Below are positions 61,919 to 64,000 of a stretch of 64,000 nucleotides of DNA, piece after piece. The stretch lies in contig NW_025934572.1 of NCBI RefSeq assembly GCF_000764305.2, positions 186,001-250,000 on the forward strand, in the 5' to 3' direction. The translations under genes were made by a program, and so were the position numbers. The notes under the pieces were generated by a model. It was not told the DNA's origin and made no database searches. It was given only the letters and a program-made list of their open reading frames with translations. Position 1 is the stretch's first letter; each line of letters begins with the position of its first letter. Source of the DNA: Hyalella azteca (lineage: Eukaryota; Arthropoda; Malacostraca; Amphipoda; Hyalellidae).

Positions 61919-62091
61919 TTTTTAGCGCATTTTCTCTTTATTGAAAAAAGGCGCTATTGTGCTCGTCATGTCCGTCCGTCCGTCTGTCTGTCTGTCTGTC
62001 TGTGACTTCACGTTGTCGAGTATTCATGATACTCGGCAACGTGAAAATGCGCTCTCTGTCACTCACTGCAGTGAGTACTGATCTATTTTTT
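61919..62091 (+). mobile_element. Dispersed repeat, copy 4, with different central hairpin
   Basis: Start, GTCY tract and 16-bp palindrome are conserved. The centre is replaced by an imperfect inverted repeat (cacgttgtcgagtatt ... caacgtg, about 62011-62044). The tail is tactgatctatttttt; an AG follows about 20 bp later (gtctagcag), but I see no exon behind it. Confidence 0.88.
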
Positions 62092-63832
62092 GAGATAGGT
62101 CTAGCAGTCTAGGTGCATTAAATCAATTTCCGATAGTGGTTGACATGCGAACATCATTCATATTGTGAGTTTATCTCGAGGAAAACCGTAAACCGATTTA
62201 AATCACTAAAATCCGGAAAGTTTAAAATATAAAGACTTACCTTAAGCTATGTTTATAGAAAAAAAACAGGTAAAGCTTTACTGCAGAAAGGTGCGAACAC
62301 GTGACAAGGAAAATGAGAAAAAAGTTTCAGACGACTGTCTTTTGACCATGTCAACCTATAATCCTCCACCAAGATTACATTGTTTCCCTAGGGGAGTATC
62401 ATAAAATTATAAGAAAGTCGCATTATTAAAGGGTAAATCCATAAAACTTCCATGACTTCATGAAAGTTTCAGTAAAAGTCCTTATCATAAAACAATGCCA
62501 TCTTTAAAAGCATGTGGAGCAACGACTTCGCTGAGTTGTGGACGAGGACTTGATCTCTTCGAGCTCAGGGTTATCAGAAACTCTGATCATTAGCAAGTCA
62601 TTTAGCGGATAGCTTAGCAAGGAATGCAAGCGGTAACATGTTCTCCTGAGGTATGTTCAATTCTTATGTTCATCCCACATGGCCATTTACTTCTTCTTAT
62701 CATTAAAATCTTTTCCTTCTCATTTTTTATTTATTTGGTTTGTTAAGCAACGATATCTACGTGCGAATTTTTTTTCAACTCTACCTACGGGGCCGGGCTT
62801 CCCGGACGCGTGACGAACCGGCATCAGCAGGCTACATCGGACCGATGTTGCCAGTTGAGCTGAGTTGTTAAAAACTTACGACTTCGCATGCACTGAAGTG
62901 AGACGTCCACAGCAATGAATATTCACAATAGTGAGGCGTTCAAAGTATTTATTAGCTTTCAGGAGATCATAGAATTTAAGTTTCGCATTACAACACGACA
63001 ACAACGACAACAACAAGAGGATTTACGTTTCTTCTCATTGATGAGAAGAAACTTTATTGATTGAAGAAACTCTCTCAACTTTAACGTTTTGCAATTTTGA
63101 GGTGACGAAAGCTTAAATATTGAAAACATCTAAATGCTCTTATAATTTCTAAAAAAATCTGTTATCATTTAAACTTTAAAAATAAGAACACATGAATCTT
63201 AAAAACATTTAACTGTTGATAATCGTGACAAAGTTACAAGAGAATTTTCTCTTTAAGGATAGCGACCGCGGCCACTTTCTCCTCTCCTGGCCCCGGGCAA
63301 GAATATCCTCAGGAGGCTCTCCCTACAGCTAAACGTCCGCGACCCCAATGCGGTGCTCGGTCTAACTACTCACAGTTATAGGTATAATAAATCGTGGTGT
63401 AACCATACAGGATTGGAAGTATTATCTAAGTATTATCGGTATGTATCGTGAAAACGTTTTAACAAAAAATTAATAAATAAAATGACGAGCGTTGTTGATT
63501 TTGAAAGATCAATATTTATTAGAACCTTCTGCAAAATATTTACGTGAAAATCAAGACGTGTTACTTTTTTCTCGATAATAAAATTTACGAAGGCTTGGAA
63601 GTGAATGACAATTTAAAGTTTGATTCTATAGAAAGTCTGATGCACATTGATGGCATACTATTTTCCTACTTTGCAAAATGTTTATCTTGGCCTCTAGAAA
63701 CAGTAATTCATAGCAAATGAATGAAACAGAGTGAAGTGTTGACCTTCTATGTAGGTTAATCACGTGGCGTGAGTTAGTTCCGCCTTGGTAAGTTGAACGC
63801 GTAGAGATTGTAGCGCGTCCGAGTCCGTCAAC
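62092..63832. other. Mostly non-coding; one GC-rich island at 63255-63370
   Basis: After tttctctttaag at 63260 the plus strand is GC-rich and open for about 40 codons (ATAATFSSPGPGQEYPQEAL...) to TAG. It could be a terminal exon, but no partner or family was identified. Confidence 0.35.
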
Positions 63833-63931
63833 CTGGCGCAAAGAACGCAACCGCAAGCCACGTTCATATTATGGAGCTTCTTCACCGCAAAGCGCGCGTT
63901 GTTCTTCAGCCACGGGTCTTCACCTTTGAGC
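63833..63931 (-). CDS. Probable exon of the same minus-strand gene
   Basis: On the minus strand, acceptor ATATAG and donor CCAG|GTTGAC enclose 99 nt in a GC-rich island, encoding LKGEDPWLKNNARFAVKKLH then NMNVACGCVLCA, phase 1 in and phase 2 out. The N-A-R-F-A-V-K-K-L helix resembles the first helix of cystatins. The 5' part of the gene would be beyond the right edge. The intron to 58522 would be 5.3 kb. Confidence 0.45.
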
Positions 63932-64000
63932 CTATATTACGGGGTGACTGCCGGGGCGAGTCATCAGTCCGCGCTCGGCCGTCGGGAAGGCTGTGTGTGT

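Noticed and set aside
1..64000. tRNA or rRNA genes
   Set aside because: No cloverleaf with proper A and B boxes and no rRNA core motif was recognised by eye; a tRNAscan-type search would be needed to exclude weak cases.

Overview
The window is nuclear DNA from an arthropod, most likely a crustacean. Coding exons are short, GC-rich islands (about 60-230 bp) separated by AT-rich introns with GT-AG borders. One gene is an arthropod-type ionotropic receptor (IR), the left end carries a BEL/Pao retrotransposon, and minisatellites are abundant. The species cannot be named from the sequence. There is a 10-base assembly gap at 4196-4205.

Left to right: (1) 1-2.8 kb holds the 5' part of a BEL/Pao element on the minus strand: a gag reading frame with three CCHC zinc knuckles running off the left edge, and a probable LTR. 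A fragment of the same LTR lies at 4.5-4.7 kb beside the gap. (2) 5.45-11.7 kb, plus strand, is the protein farnesyltransferase beta subunit gene (FNTB). Eleven exons join in consistent phase; the first exon is not seen. (3) 16.1-24.5 kb, minus strand, is an ionotropic receptor gene. Twelve exons join without a frame error into 629 residues covering part of the amino-terminal domain, the ligand-binding lobes S1 and S2, the pore region and the last membrane segment. A likely 5' exon lies at 33.3-33.5 kb. (4) 34.6-39.1 kb, plus strand, is a small gene with a TATA/GC-box promoter, a non-coding first exon and three coding exons for a 183-residue secreted or membrane protein that I do not recognise. 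It lies head to head with the IR gene. (5) 39.2-64 kb is mostly non-coding: many minisatellites, two copies of a short dispersed repeat, and two phase-compatible minus-strand exons (58.4 and 63.9 kb) that may belong to a cystatin-like gene continuing to the right.

Three observations stand out. In two unrelated genes (FNTB and the IR) a minisatellite unit consists of the 3' end of an exon plus its 5' splice site, so the true donor is followed by three or four near-identical decoy donors. A dispersed 140-180 bp repeat is present four times. It carries a hairpin core, a (GTCY)n tract, a 16-bp palindrome and a 3' end resembling a branch point plus pyrimidine tract; at least two copies sit directly upstream of splice acceptors. 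FNTB intron 2 contains a well-bordered 99-nt symmetric exon with one in-frame stop.
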